Of a stretch of DNA of 46,543 bases, positions 7,871 to 16,870 are shown piece by piece. The notes beneath the pieces were generated by a model. That model was given only the letters and a program-made list of their open reading frames with translations, made no database searches and had not been told where the DNA came from. The translations under genes and the position numbers were made by a program. This stretch comes from an uncultured Flavobacteriales bacterium (GTDB lineage Bacteria > Bacteroidota > Bacteroidia > Flavobacteriales > Crocinitomicaceae). The stretch is from the NCBI GenBank assembly GCA_946479985.1, contig CAMLIF010000018.1, positions 1-46,543 on the forward strand. The letters are read 5' to 3'. Positions within the stretch are counted from its first letter, which is position 1. Each line of letters begins with the position of its first letter.

Positions 7871-8410
7871 ATGAGCAGCAAGTTTTCACATAAGGAGTTT
7901 TACAACGAACTGGAATCTTCTCTCGCAGCCAGCAGCGGAGAAAGCCGGAATGTTTGGGTAAAAATCATTCTTGAAAACAATCTGAACCTGAAAGATTTGT
8001 CCGGATTGTTACTTTGTGATGGCAAAATTGCCACTCGGTTTCTCTGGCTTCTAAGTGAAGTTGGTTTAGCGAATCCGGACAAATTATTCGTTGAACTCCC
8101 TTACTTTCTTGATTTCAGCGAACCCCTCAATCCGGAATACAAAAAGTCGTTTGCTTCTTATTGGCTTATTGCTGGCGTTCCACATGAAAACGAAAGCAAA
8201 GCAATCGATTTACTGTTTCATTGGCTTTTGTCGAATGATACGAATGTTACTATTAAGTCGCGGTCGTTCCTGGTTTTGTATAACCTCACGAAAAAATATC
8301 CGGAGCTGAAAAACGAACTGAAACTTTGCCTGATCGACCAAATGGACAAATACTCCAAAGATTTTCAAAAGAGAGCAGCCAAAGTACTTACTGCTCTTGA
8401 ACAAAGTTGA
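7871..8410 (+). CDS. Helical repeat (HEAT-like) cytoplasmic protein, unknown function
   Basis: 179 residues, no signal peptide or membrane segment. Composition and periodicity suggest a stack of paired helices (SRNVWVKIILENNLNL, KIATRFLWLLSEVGLA, KAIDLLFHWLLSNDT, KSRSFLVLYNLTKKYPELKN), as in HEAT/ARM-like scaffolds. It starts 17 bases after the MFS gene, so it may be the third gene of the marR operon. No catalytic motif is recognisable. Confidence 0.75.
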   Translation: MSSKFSHKEFYNELESSLAASSGESRNVWVKIILENNLNLKDLSGLLLCDGKIATRFLWLLSEVGLANPDKLFVELPYFLDFSEPLNPEYKKSFASYWLIAGVPHENESKAIDLLFHWLLSNDTNVTIKSRSFLVLYNLTKKYPELKNELKLCLIDQMDKYSKDFQKRAAKVLTALEQS

Positions 8411-8437
8411 ACTTGCAACGCTTTTCTTCTTAACAAT

Positions 8438-8596
8438 TTATTTCCCAGGCAGCTGAAAACGCAGCAGCAAGCTTTGGTTTGTAACACGGTAACTACTGCT
8501 GGTCAAGCTATACTCGTACTTGCTTGCACTAATGGAATAACCCAAACTCCATTTATCATTTAAGTTTATACCAAGTAATAATCCTTTCAAATACAA
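8438..8596 (-). pseudogene. Remnant: C-terminus of an outer-membrane beta-barrel protein
   Basis: The intergenic stretch reads on the minus strand as KGLLLGINLNDKWSLGYSIS, then ASKYEYSLTSSSYRVTNQSL, then LLRFQLPGK and a TAA at 8438-8440. Alternating polar and hydrophobic residues and a final strand ending in LRFQLPGK are typical of the last strands of a Bacteroidota outer-membrane barrel. There is no start codon, and upstream the frame enters the rimP promoter, so only about 50 codons survive. Most likely a deletion relic; which barrel family is unknown. Confidence 0.55.
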
Positions 8597-8600
8597 AAAC

Positions 8601-8630
8601 TTGCAAATCCATAAAAACGTTGTATATTTG
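8601..8630 (+). promoter_or_regulatory. Promoter of the rimP-nusA operon
   Basis: TTG at 8601-8603, 19-base spacer, TATATTTG at 8623-8630: a near-perfect Bacteroidota housekeeping promoter. Transcription should start around 8637, giving a leader of about 53 bases that contains the hairpin at 8658-8682. Confidence 0.8.
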
Positions 8631-8657
8631 CACCAGTATTATTAAAAACACAAGAAC

Positions 8658-8682
8658 GAGGGGACGCAAGTCCCCTCTTTTT
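8658..8682 (+). terminator. Terminator-like leader hairpin (possible attenuator) before rimP
   Basis: GAGGGGAC (8658-8665) and GTCCCCTC (8670-8677) form a perfect 8-bp stem with a GCAA tetraloop followed by TTTTT. It lies between the operon promoter and the rimP start codon at 8690, so it is in the leader RNA and not behind an upstream gene. NusA, encoded in this operon, modulates pausing and intrinsic termination, so autogenous attenuation is a reasonable hypothesis. Confidence 0.65.
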
Positions 8683-8689
8683 ATCTCAC

Positions 8690-9166
8690 ATGATTACAAA
8701 AGAATTAGTTAGACAGTTGGCCGAAGAGCGCATTAAAGACCGCGATGAGCGAATCTTCATCGTTAGTCTTACGATCAGTTCGAGCAATGTAATTCGTTTA
8801 GAAATCGACAAAACCGAAGGCAACGTCAGTATTGAAGATTGTATGTCGGTTTCGAGAAATGTTGAACACAACTTAGACCGCGAAGAAGTAGATTTTGAAT
8901 TACACGTTTCTTCAGCCGGTTTAGATAAGCCACTGCGCGTTCACGCACAATATGTGAAGAATGTTGGTCGCGGATTGGATGTGATATTGAAAAACAAAGA
9001 AAAAACCTCCGGAACATTGGTTGAAGTAACAGATACGCACATTGTATTAGAGCGCGAAGAGAAACAACAGATCGAAGGAAAGAAAAAGAAAGAGTTAGTG
9101 GTGATTCGTGAAACAATCACTTTTAACGATATTAACGAAGCAAGAATTATCATTTCATTTAAGTAG
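8690..9166 (+). CDS. rimP: Ribosome maturation factor RimP
   Basis: 158 residues, the normal size for RimP, which is needed for maturation of the 30S subunit. The N-terminal alpha/beta domain holds the characteristic IEDCMSVSRNVEHNLDREEV and FELHVSSAGLDKPL segments (the SS(A/P)GLD.PL motif is diagnostic). The C-terminal domain is an Sm-like barrel (GRGLDVILKNKEKTSGTLVE). First gene of the rimP-nusA unit, six bases before nusA. This order is conserved across bacteria. Confidence 0.95.
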   Translation: MITKELVRQLAEERIKDRDERIFIVSLTISSSNVIRLEIDKTEGNVSIEDCMSVSRNVEHNLDREEVDFELHVSSAGLDKPLRVHAQYVKNVGRGLDVILKNKEKTSGTLVEVTDTHIVLEREEKQQIEGKKKKELVVIRETITFNDINEARIIISFK

Positions 9167-9172
9167 AACGCT

Positions 9173-10408
9173 ATGAATAGCTTGGAACTAGTAGACTCGT
9201 TTTCGGAGTTTAAAGAACTCAAGAGCATCGACAAACAAACGATGCAGCACGTCCTTGAAGACGTATTCCGCGCAATGTTGAAGAAGAAATTCAACACAGA
9301 CGAACACATTGATATTATCGTAAACATCGATAAAGGTGACGTTCAGATTTTCGTGAATAAGGAAATAGTTGCTGATGGAGAAGTTGAAGACTCGAACACT
9401 GAAATCGCATACTCGGACGCAATTAAAATTGAGCCCGATTTCGAAATCGGTGAAGAAGTTTCCGAAGAATTCCGTTTCGCGGATTTTGGACGCAGAAATA
9501 TCCTTTCACTTCGTCAGAACCTGATCTCTCGTATTTTAGAATTAGAGAAAGATCATTTGTACAAAAAATACAAAGAGCGTATCGGTGAAATTATTACCGG
9601 TGAGGTTTACCAGGTTTGGAAGAAAGAGATCATGGTTTTGGATGATGAGAACAATGAGTTGATTCTTCCGAAATCAGAGCAAATTCCTTCAGATTACTTC
9701 AAGAAAGGTGAAGCTGTTCGCGCAGTTGTATCTAAAGTAGATATGCGTAACAGTTCTCCGGTAATTATCCTTTCTCGTATCGCACCGGAATTTTTGGAGC
9801 GTTTATTCGAATTGGAAGTTCCTGAGGTATTCGACGGATTGATCACTATCAAACGTATCGTTCGTGAACCGGGAGAAAGAGCTAAAGTTGCAGTAGAATC
9901 TTACGATGACCGTATTGATCCTGTTGGAGCTTGTGTTGGTATGAAAGGTTCTCGTATCCACGGAATTGTTCGTGAGTTACGTAATGAGAACATCGACGTT
10001 ATCAACTACACAAACAACCCGCAATTATTGATTCAACGTGCATTATCTCCGGCAAAAATCTCAAGTATCGAGATCTTTGAAGAAGAGAAACGTGCATCTG
10101 TATTCTTAAAACCAGACCAGGTTTCACTGGCAATTGGTAAAGGAGGATACAATATTCGTTTAGCAGGAAAATTAACAGGATATGAAATCGATGTCTTCCG
10201 TGATGGAGAAGCAGATTCAGAAGACGTTGATTTAGAAGAATTCGCAGATGAAATCGATAGCTGGATCTTAGATGAGTTGAAAGCTGTTGGTTGTGATACT
10301 GCAAAATCAGTTCTTGAATTAAGCGTAGAAGACTTAGTACAACGTACAGATTTGGAAGAGGAAACAATTCAGGAAGTATTCAAAATTCTTCGTTCAGAAT
10401 TCGAGTAA
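9173..10408 (+). CDS. nusA: Transcription termination/antitermination factor NusA
   Basis: 411 residues. Domain order: N-terminal RNA polymerase-binding domain (about 1-125), S1 domain (about 130-200, GEIITGEVYQVWKKEIMVLD), KH1 (about 225-300, with VGACVGMKGSRIHGIVREL) and KH2 (about 305-370, with VSLAIGKGGYNIRLAGKLTG). A short C-terminal acidic helical tail (LEEFADEIDSWILDELKAVG) follows. NusA binds RNA polymerase and nascent RNA and governs pausing, intrinsic termination and antitermination. A terminator follows at 10421. Confidence 0.97.
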   Translation: MNSLELVDSFSEFKELKSIDKQTMQHVLEDVFRAMLKKKFNTDEHIDIIVNIDKGDVQIFVNKEIVADGEVEDSNTEIAYSDAIKIEPDFEIGEEVSEEFRFADFGRRNILSLRQNLISRILELEKDHLYKKYKERIGEIITGEVYQVWKKEIMVLDDENNELILPKSEQIPSDYFKKGEAVRAVVSKVDMRNSSPVIILSRIAPEFLERLFELEVPEVFDGLITIKRIVREPGERAKVAVESYDDRIDPVGACVGMKGSRIHGIVRELRNENIDVINYTNNPQLLIQRALSPAKISSIEIFEEEKRASVFLKPDQVSLAIGKGGYNIRLAGKLTGYEIDVFRDGEADSEDVDLEEFADEIDSWILDELKAVGCDTAKSVLELSVEDLVQRTDLEEETIQEVFKILRSEFE

Positions 10409-10420
10409 AAATTATTAGTT

Positions 10421-10464
10421 GAAACCGGCAGATATGAAAATATCCTGCTGGTTTCTCTTTTTTT
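10421..10464 (+). terminator. Terminator between nusA and infB
   Basis: GAAACCGGCAGATAT pairs with ATATCCTGCTGGTTTC (one bulged base and one wobble) around a GAAA loop and runs into a T-rich tail. It splits nusA from infB, which are co-transcribed in many bacteria. A possible -7 element for infB, TATCTTTA, follows at 10479-10486. Confidence 0.75.
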
Positions 10465-10538
10465 AGCGCTACTCTAACTATCTTTACACCCAAAAATTGG
10501 CTTTTTATGAAGCCGCAACAAAAAAGGAGCAAAAAAAT

Positions 10539-13421
10539 ATGGCCGGTAAAACACAACGTTTAGGCAAAGCAGCTGGTGAATTGAATGTAGGAATTTCTAC
10601 AATCGTTGACTTTTTGTCATCGAAAGGAATTGCTATTGATTCAAATCCAAACAGTAAGATTGAACCTGAACAGTTCGAAATGTTGCGTACTCAGTTCGCA
10701 GCAGATTTGAATCTGAAGGAACAATCTAAGATGACGCAAGTTAAACAACGCGAAAAACGTGAAACTATTACTTTGCGTGATGTAAAAGGAGACACCGCCG
10801 AGGCGGATGCAGAAACACCTGCAGCAGAACCAACTCCCGAACCGGCTGCGCCTGTAAAAGAAGAAGTGAAAGCAGAACCTGTTGCTCCAAAACCAGAGCC
10901 GGTTGAAGAAAAACCTGCTCCTGCACCGGAACCAGCTCCTGCTCCTGAGCCGGTTGCAAAAGAAGAACCAGCTCCACCAGCACCAAAAAAAGAAGAAGCA
11001 GAAGCTCCATCTGCCGACAACAATTCCGGTGTACAGGTAATTGGTAAAATTGACTTAGACGCGTTGAATACTCGTACGCGCCCTGATAAACGTAAAAAGG
11101 AAGACGGTCCTATCGATAAATCGAATTACCCGAAACCAGCTCCCCAGGAACAAAAACCTGAGCCGAAAGCAGAAGAGCCGAAAAAAGCTCCCGATGCTCC
11201 GGCTGAAATTGAAACCATTCGCGTTGACCGTACAAAATTAACGGGGCCAACCGTTTTGGGTAAAATTGAATTACCGGTTGAAAGACCGAAACCTGTGGGT
11301 TCTTCCCGTCCGGGTGACGATCGCAAGAAACGCAAACGCATCAATAAAGATGTGAAACCGGGAACTCCTGGTGCCGGAACTCCCGGACAAGGACAACAAG
11401 GTCAAGGCGGAAATCGCCCTCCGTATGGTCAAAACAGACCAGGTGGCGGACCAGGCGGACAAAATCGTCCTGGCGGCGGTGGTGGATTCAACAAAGGAAA
11501 ATTCGAGAAAACTGCTCCGTCTGAACAAGACATTCAAAAAGAGATCAAGGATACTTTAGCACGTTTATCTTCCAAAGGAGGTAAATCTAAAGCATCTAAA
11601 AATAGAAGAACGAAACGTGACGACCGTGCACAACGTCGTGAAATAGAACATTTGGAAGCAGAATTACAAGAGAAAGTGATTCAGCTTACGGAGTTCGTAA
11701 CCGTTTCAGAATTAGCGGCCATGATGAACGTATCAGCTACTCAGGTAATTTCTGCCTGTATGTCGCTTGGTATTTTCGCCTCTATCAACCAGCGTCTGGA
11801 TGCTGAAACTATCCAGATCGTTGCTGATGAATTCGGATATGAAACAGAATTCGTTTCTGCAGATATCCAGGAAGCTATCCCGGAAATAGAAGATAAAGAT
11901 GAAGACCTGATCGATCGTCCGCCAATCATTACGGTAATGGGACACGTTGACCACGGTAAGACTTCCTTGTTGGATAAAATCCGTAACGCTAACGTAACTG
12001 AAGGTGAAGCGGGTGGAATTACCCAGCACATCGGTGCTTACTCAGTAACTTTGAAAGATGGTCGTAAGATGACTTTCTTAGATACTCCGGGTCACGAAGC
12101 CTTTACAGCGATGCGTGCACGTGGTGCTCAGGTAACTGACGTTGCAATTATCATTGTAGCAGCGGATGATGACGTGATGCCTCAGACAAAAGAAGCAATC
12201 TCTCACGCCCAGGCCGCAAACGTACCAATGGTATTTGCGATCAACAAAATTGATAAACCGGGTGCAAACCCAGACAAGATCCGCGAACAGCTTTCTGCTA
12301 TGAATATCCTGGTAGAAGAATGGGGTGGAAAATACCAGTGTCAGGAAATTTCTGCGAAACAGAACTTAAACATCGACGCATTATTGGATAAAGTATTATT
12401 GGAAGCTGAATTGCTTCACTTACGTGCGAATCCGAACAAAAATGCAGTTGGAACAGTAATCGAATCTTCTTTGGATAAAGGAAAAGGTTATGTTACAAAC
12501 ATGTTGGTTCATGCAGGAACAATGCGTGTTGGAGATGTGATCCTTGTTGGACGTAACTTCGGACGTGTACGTGCAATGCATGATGAACACGGAGTAAATC
12601 TGAAAGAAGCAGGGCCGTCTCAACCGGTTTCAGTATTAGGAATCAACGGTGCACCAAGTGCGGGAGATAGCTTCCACATTATGGATGACGCGGATGAAGC
12701 AAAATCTATTGCTACCAAACGTGAGCAGCTGTACCGTGAACAAGGTTTACGTACTACGAAACACATTACGCTGGATGAGATCGGTCGTCGTTTGGCAATC
12801 GGAGATTTCAAGGAATTGAACCTCATCGTTAAAGGTGACGTGGATGGATCTATCGAAGCACTTTCCGATTCATTATTACGCTTATCTACTGAAGAAATTC
12901 AGATCAATATCGTTCACAAAGGAGTTGGAGCCATCTCCGAAGCCGACATCAACTTAGCAGCAGCATCTGAGGCTATCGTTATCGGATTCCAGGTTCGTCC
13001 TTCGTTAGCAGCGCGTAAATTGGCAGAGACAGAACAAATCGATGTTCGCTTGTACTCTGTAATCTACAAAGCAATCGACGAATTGAAAGCAGCAATGGAA
13101 GGAATGCTTTCTCCGGATATTGAAGAGAAAATTGTTGGTACAGCAGAAATCCGCGAAACATTCGACATTACGAAAGTTGGAACAATTGCCGGATGTTACG
13201 TGATGGACGGAACGATCAAACGTACTTCGAAAATCCGTGTAATCCGCGATGGAATTGTAATTCACACAGGAACACTTGGTTCATTGAAACGTTTCAAAGA
13301 CGATGTTCGTGAAGTGAAAAACAATTACGAATGTGGTTTGAACATCGACAAATTCAACGATATCAAAATCGGCGATTTAGTTGAAGCTTATGAAGAAGTA
13401 GAAGTTGCAAGAAAATTGTAA
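10539..13421 (+). CDS. infB: Translation initiation factor IF-2
   Basis: 960 residues from the ATG at 10539 ([20 protein letters not shown]). A TTG 42 bases upstream is in frame but adds a lysine-rich stretch not expected in the family. The IF2_N domain is at 1-60. A long linker follows that is first Pro/Glu/Ala-rich ([11 protein letters not shown]) and then Gly-rich ([13 protein letters not shown]). The GTPase core has G1 GHVDHGKT at 468-475, [17 protein letters not shown] and NKID. Domains II-IV at the C-terminus bind the ribosome and fMet-tRNA. It brings initiator tRNA to the 30S subunit. Confidence 0.97.
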   Translation: MAGKTQRLGKAAGELNVGISTIVDFLSSKGIAIDSNPNSKIEPEQFEMLRTQFAADLNLKEQSKMTQVKQREKRETITLRDVKGDTAEADAETPAAEPTPEPAAPVKEEVKAEPVAPKPEPVEEKPAPAPEPAPAPEPVAKEEPAPPAPKKEEAEAPSADNNSGVQVIGKIDLDALNTRTRPDKRKKEDGPIDKSNYPKPAPQEQKPEPKAEEPKKAPDAPAEIETIRVDRTKLTGPTVLGKIELPVERPKPVGSSRPGDDRKKRKRINKDVKPGTPGAGTPGQGQQGQGGNRPPYGQNRPGGGPGGQNRPGGGGGFNKGKFEKTAPSEQDIQKEIKDTLARLSSKGGKSKASKNRRTKRDDRAQRREIEHLEAELQEKVIQLTEFVTVSELAAMMNVSATQVISACMSLGIFASINQRLDAETIQIVADEFGYETEFVSADIQEAIPEIEDKDEDLIDRPPIITVMGHVDHGKTSLLDKIRNANVTEGEAGGITQHIGAYSVTLKDGRKMTFLDTPGHEAFTAMRARGAQVTDVAIIIVAADDDVMPQTKEAISHAQAANVPMVFAINKIDKPGANPDKIREQLSAMNILVEEWGGKYQCQEISAKQNLNIDALLDKVLLEAELLHLRANPNKNAVGTVIESSLDKGKGYVTNMLVHAGTMRVGDVILVGRNFGRVRAMHDEHGVNLKEAGPSQPVSVLGINGAPSAGDSFHIMDDADEAKSIATKREQLYREQGLRTTKHITLDEIGRRLAIGDFKELNLIVKGDVDGSIEALSDSLLRLSTEEIQINIVHKGVGAISEADINLAAASEAIVIGFQVRPSLAARKLAETEQIDVRLYSVIYKAIDELKAAMEGMLSPDIEEKIVGTAEIRETFDITKVGTIAGCYVMDGTIKRTSKIRVIRDGIVIHTGTLGSLKRFKDDVREVKNNYECGLNIDKFNDIKIGDLVEAYEEVEVARKL

Positions 13422-13445
13422 TTAGAACATTATCAAAATAATAAG

Positions 13446-13476
13446 AAGGCTCATTTTAAAAATGGGCCTTTTTTAT
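13446..13476 (+). terminator. Terminator of infB
   Basis: AAGGCTCATTT and AAATGGGCCTT pair around a short loop (one G-T wobble), followed by a T6 run. Confidence 0.85.
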
Positions 13477-13524
13477 TTGAATCCGAATTCCTAACTTACT
13501 CCTTCATTTAAACCATTATTCATT

Positions 13525-14031
13525 ATGAAACGATCAATTAAACAACTCGTGGGAGTTGCTTGTGTAGCAACTTCGCTTTTCTTTTTATCAGGATGTGAAA
13601 AGCTTGAACCGTCCATTTCGCCCACACCGGTCAAACAAACTGAAAATACCAAAACAATTCACTGCGACCCATGGAGAAACGTAACAGGATGGAGTGCGTT
13701 AATTTCCGAAATGAACAGTCTGGCATTGTGTGATGTACGTGCCTGCAGGGGAAATTCTGTAACTCAAAACGCTACCAACTGGCTATTAACAAACTCGAGT
13801 ACAGGTAGTTTGTACCTTTTCACAAGTTCGCAGGTAATAACACCGGCTGAACAAAACAGCGTAATGAACGATGCTATTGCATGGGCCATTGCCAATACAC
13901 CAAGTGGTTATTTCGTGAGCTCAGTCATGTATGCTGCAAATGTCATTGTTGGACCCGGATCTACTTCGGCTATCACAGTGAATGTTGTATATAGAAAATG
14001 TACCGGCGGTGGCGGCGGTGAAGAAAGCTAA
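13525..14031 (+). CDS. Lipoprotein of unknown function
   Basis: 168 residues. A type II signal peptide ends in the lipobox LSGC at residues 22-25, so the mature protein begins with lipidated CEKLEPSISP. The mature part has three further cysteines near its start (IHCDPW, LALCDVRACRG), one more near the end and a glycine-rich tail (TGGGGGEES). No family is recognised. It is a single-gene unit with its own terminator at 14053. Confidence 0.75.
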   Translation: MKRSIKQLVGVACVATSLFFLSGCEKLEPSISPTPVKQTENTKTIHCDPWRNVTGWSALISEMNSLALCDVRACRGNSVTQNATNWLLTNSSTGSLYLFTSSQVITPAEQNSVMNDAIAWAIANTPSGYFVSSVMYAANVIVGPGSTSAITVNVVYRKCTGGGGGEES

Positions 14032-14052
14032 AACGAATTCAATAGTATAAAA

Positions 14053-14086
14053 TAAGGGACTCTTCCTATTTGGTTGAGTCCTTTCT
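14053..14086 (+). terminator. Terminator of the lipoprotein gene
   Basis: AAGGGACTC pairs with GAGTCCTTT (one G-T wobble) around a 13-base loop, 22 bases after the stop codon. The T run is short. Confidence 0.6.
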
Positions 14087-14178
14087 ACTATCACAGCGTT
14101 TGAGATCTTCATTACCCGAGCTCAAAAATTACTTTTGCATAAATCACGTTTGAATCGATTGTTTCCTAACTTTATATC

Positions 14179-15429
14179 ATGCTTTCACCCGGTGCCAAAG
14201 GATGGATATCCAAATATTTTCAACTTATCAGTTCGGGAGAACTCAAGATAGATCTTCCGGCGCATCCGCGTATTTCAGACGAAGCTTTCCTGCATCATTA
14301 CCTTACAAGAACAGGAATTGTTTACGGACATCCAACCGAGTTGTTATTTGCAACAGCCGTAGATCAATCGAAATGGACAAGCGATGAAAGACTGACCATT
14401 TTACTTTTCGAAGCCTTGTTGTTTACATACATTCAGAATAATCCTAAGGATAAACTGGACGAAAACGCATTTCTCGACTCAATTGAATTGTTTTACAAAA
14501 AGCATCGTGTTCAGTCACTCGGGGCATTTTTGGGATATCTTTTTAAAGAAAGCAAAGCAGAAAAACTGGAACGGGTCCTTCACAAACGAACCGATGTTCA
14601 GCGACAGATCTCAAGCACAAAATCGTGGTTAAACTATTTCAACAATGCATTTATTTATCTCGACATCCTGTTGTACGAGGATTTCCTGAAGCATAAATCG
14701 AAAAACACGCTCGATTACCAGCATTTAGCACTTCTTGCCCTGGCAATTATTACACTTTCTGCCTATTCCGACGGAACAGTAGAAGAAAGCGAGAAAGCCC
14801 TTTTCGATACCTATCTGGTTTCTGCTGATCTCGACAATGAAGAACGGGAAATTGCCAAATTGCGTTTTAAAAACGGAGTTTCGCTCAACGAACTTAACTC
14901 AGAATTACCGAATAACTGGAGTGTCAAACGTTTTTTACTCGATATTTCTGCCCTTACTGTTTATTGCAACCATGAAACAGTAGATGATGAACGGAATTTC
15001 CTGACAGAATTGGGAGATTGGTTGAAACTATCGGATTCAGATGTAGAGCAGGCCATCATGCTCGCACAACAATTTGTACTGGAAAATCATAAAAGCATTG
15101 CCTATTTAAAAGACTCTAACTCCGTAGAAAATATACTCAACAGCGTTTCAAAGCGCTGGATAAAAATTCTTGGCCGTAATAAGGATAAACTAGCCGTTGA
15201 GTTGAAGCAAAGTAAAGAATTGGTTTCTCTCATCCGAAAATCAACCACCTCAGAACTCACAAAAGAGGAAAAGGAAAGGGTGAAAACGCAATTCATGGAT
15301 ATTGCCAGGTCAATGCCTGCACTGGCCATTTTCCTGCTTCCTGGTGGTGCAATTCTACTGCCAGTTGTATTAAAAGTTATTCCGAACCTGGTTCCTTCTG
15401 CATTCCGCGAGAATGAACTGGACGAATAA
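14179..15429 (+). CDS. LETM1-related biofilm-associated protein with TerB-like domain
   Basis: 416 residues. A central helical region (about 190-310: ALLALAIITLSAYSDGTVEE, then SEKALFDTYLVSADLDNEER) looks like a TerB/tellurite-resistance-type fold with acidic residues. The C-terminus (about 375-416) carries the LETM1-like signature MPALAIFLLPGGAILLPVVL followed by PNLVPSAFRENE, a hydrophobic hairpin probably in the inner membrane. Proteins of this architecture in Flavobacteriales are named LETM1-related biofilm-associated proteins; the mechanism is unknown. Twelve bases separate it from the next lipoprotein gene, suggesting co-transcription. Confidence 0.8.
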   Translation: MLSPGAKGWISKYFQLISSGELKIDLPAHPRISDEAFLHHYLTRTGIVYGHPTELLFATAVDQSKWTSDERLTILLFEALLFTYIQNNPKDKLDENAFLDSIELFYKKHRVQSLGAFLGYLFKESKAEKLERVLHKRTDVQRQISSTKSWLNYFNNAFIYLDILLYEDFLKHKSKNTLDYQHLALLALAIITLSAYSDGTVEESEKALFDTYLVSADLDNEEREIAKLRFKNGVSLNELNSELPNNWSVKRFLLDISALTVYCNHETVDDERNFLTELGDWLKLSDSDVEQAIMLAQQFVLENHKSIAYLKDSNSVENILNSVSKRWIKILGRNKDKLAVELKQSKELVSLIRKSTTSELTKEEKERVKTQFMDIARSMPALAIFLLPGGAILLPVVLKVIPNLVPSAFRENELDE

Positions 15430-15441
15430 ACAAATTTTATT

Positions 15442-16005
15442 ATGAAACCTCTCCCCGCCATTATATTCATCCTATTCTTAAATATTCTCACCTCTTGTTC
15501 TGTAGAGAAACGCTTATACAACAAGGGATATTCGATTTCGCAGCACAAAAAATTCAGATCTTCTTCAGCTGATGAAACAGCTAATCACCCTGAACCAAGA
15601 CTCGCTTGCCAATACGCTAACAAACATATAAGTTCAATCGAACAGAGCGTTTTACTGCTTGAAGACAGCTTGAACACATTAGAAACGCCTCTTATTCCAA
15701 AGAAAGAGGTATTAAATCAGGTTTCAACAGTCAGGCATCAAATTATTAGTGAGGTTATTAAGGCAAAAACACTTATTTCCAAATCAGAAAAAGGAACTAA
15801 AAATCCATTAAAATACAAACGATCCAGAGAAGCCGCAGCTTTACGTCTGTTTGTAGGAGCGGGACTTTGTATTCTTCTGGGATTCTGTCTCGTATACAAT
15901 CCGGGATATAACAATTTGGGGCTCCTGGTTGGAATCATTTTGCTAAGTATAGGAACTCTCATGTTAATCGGGGCAATTGTTTCTGTTACGTTTCAGAGAT
16001 ATTAA
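15442..16005 (+). CDS. Lipoprotein with C-terminal membrane hairpin (paralog 1)
   Basis: 187 residues. Signal peptide with lipobox LTSC (C19), then the motif CSVEKRLYNKGYSIS..KKFR. A variable middle segment follows, and two hydrophobic segments close the protein (about 134-151 and 155-180). The N-terminal motif and C-terminal hairpin are shared with the next gene; the middle is not. Having both a lipid anchor and two membrane helices is unusual: the lipidated N-terminus would stay next to the membrane that holds the helices. Function unknown. Confidence 0.75.
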   Translation: MKPLPAIIFILFLNILTSCSVEKRLYNKGYSISQHKKFRSSSADETANHPEPRLACQYANKHISSIEQSVLLLEDSLNTLETPLIPKKEVLNQVSTVRHQIISEVIKAKTLISKSEKGTKNPLKYKRSREAAALRLFVGAGLCILLGFCLVYNPGYNNLGLLVGIILLSIGTLMLIGAIVSVTFQRY

Positions 16006-16087
16006 ATACGCACTATCTATGTCCGCATAGTGATATATTTGTTTGTCTGCAGAGATAAATCTTACTTTGCCGGAAACAAACCCGATT

Positions 16088-16639
16088 ATGAAACTTCACT
16101 ACGCGATTATTGGATTCGTTCTTCTATGCATTCTAGGCTCCTGTTCTATTGAAAAACGATTATATAACAAAGGATATTCCGTTTCCCGGAACAAGAAATT
16201 CAGGGCTGCTTCAAACAACCAAACCGTTTCGGCTGCAACGGCTGAAAGAGAACCACATATTCCGGATAACTCTGTCAAACCGGCAGAATTCGTTTTTCTC
16301 CCGGAAACAGAAAATCATCAGGTGAATACATCTGCTCCAGCTACAATAGGCAGTACCCTGTCAAGACCTTCTCCAAAAAAAACCATAACGCTTAACAAGA
16401 ACCCCGAGACCAAAACACTGGTTTTCAAGGCGAAAAAAAATATAAAAAAGCAACTCGTCCGCAAGGAGCGTACAAATACAGCCAAAGGGGTCATCCTTTT
16501 GATCTATGCATTGATCTTCGCACTTCTGGGGTTAGTCTTTGTAACCAATTTCGGAGCATTCGGGATTGTATTCGGAATTATTTTTTACACCGGAGCGGCT
16601 ATCATGCTTATTGCCAGTATTGTCTATTTCATTCTATGA
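16088..16639 (+). CDS. Lipoprotein with C-terminal membrane hairpin (paralog 2)
   Basis: 183 residues from the ATG at 16088; the in-frame start at 16043 would bury the signal peptide and is rejected. Lipobox LGSC, then CSIEKRLYNKGYSVS..KKFRAAS, nearly identical to the corresponding segment of the upstream paralog. The middle is a different Pro/Lys-rich linker. The last 50 residues form two hydrophobic segments (VILLIYALIFALLGLVFV and FGIIFYTGAAIMLIASIVYF). Clearly a tandem duplicate whose linker diverged. Function unknown. Confidence 0.75.
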   Translation: MKLHYAIIGFVLLCILGSCSIEKRLYNKGYSVSRNKKFRAASNNQTVSAATAEREPHIPDNSVKPAEFVFLPETENHQVNTSAPATIGSTLSRPSPKKTITLNKNPETKTLVFKAKKNIKKQLVRKERTNTAKGVILLIYALIFALLGLVFVTNFGAFGIVFGIIFYTGAAIMLIASIVYFIL

Positions 16640-16870
16640 TAGAAACGATTCCAGTTTAACATTAAAAGGTTAAATTAAGTTATCAAGCGATCAAAAATGG
16701 ATTTATACAGGAAAAATCGACGATTTCATTATCGATTGGTTTTGAGCTAGTTATCTGGATTATGTTTTTAAATTACAATAATTATGTAACGGAATCCAAA
16801 ACTTATGTAAGACTTCTGATCCGCAACTTTCCCATCTTCACCCAAAAGGTATGAACCTAAATATTGAATT

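Noticed and set aside
10691..11023. Ala/Ser/Gly-rich antisense ORF in the infB linker
   Set aside because: Shadow of the Pro/Glu/Ala-rich IF-2 linker; no start context or homology.
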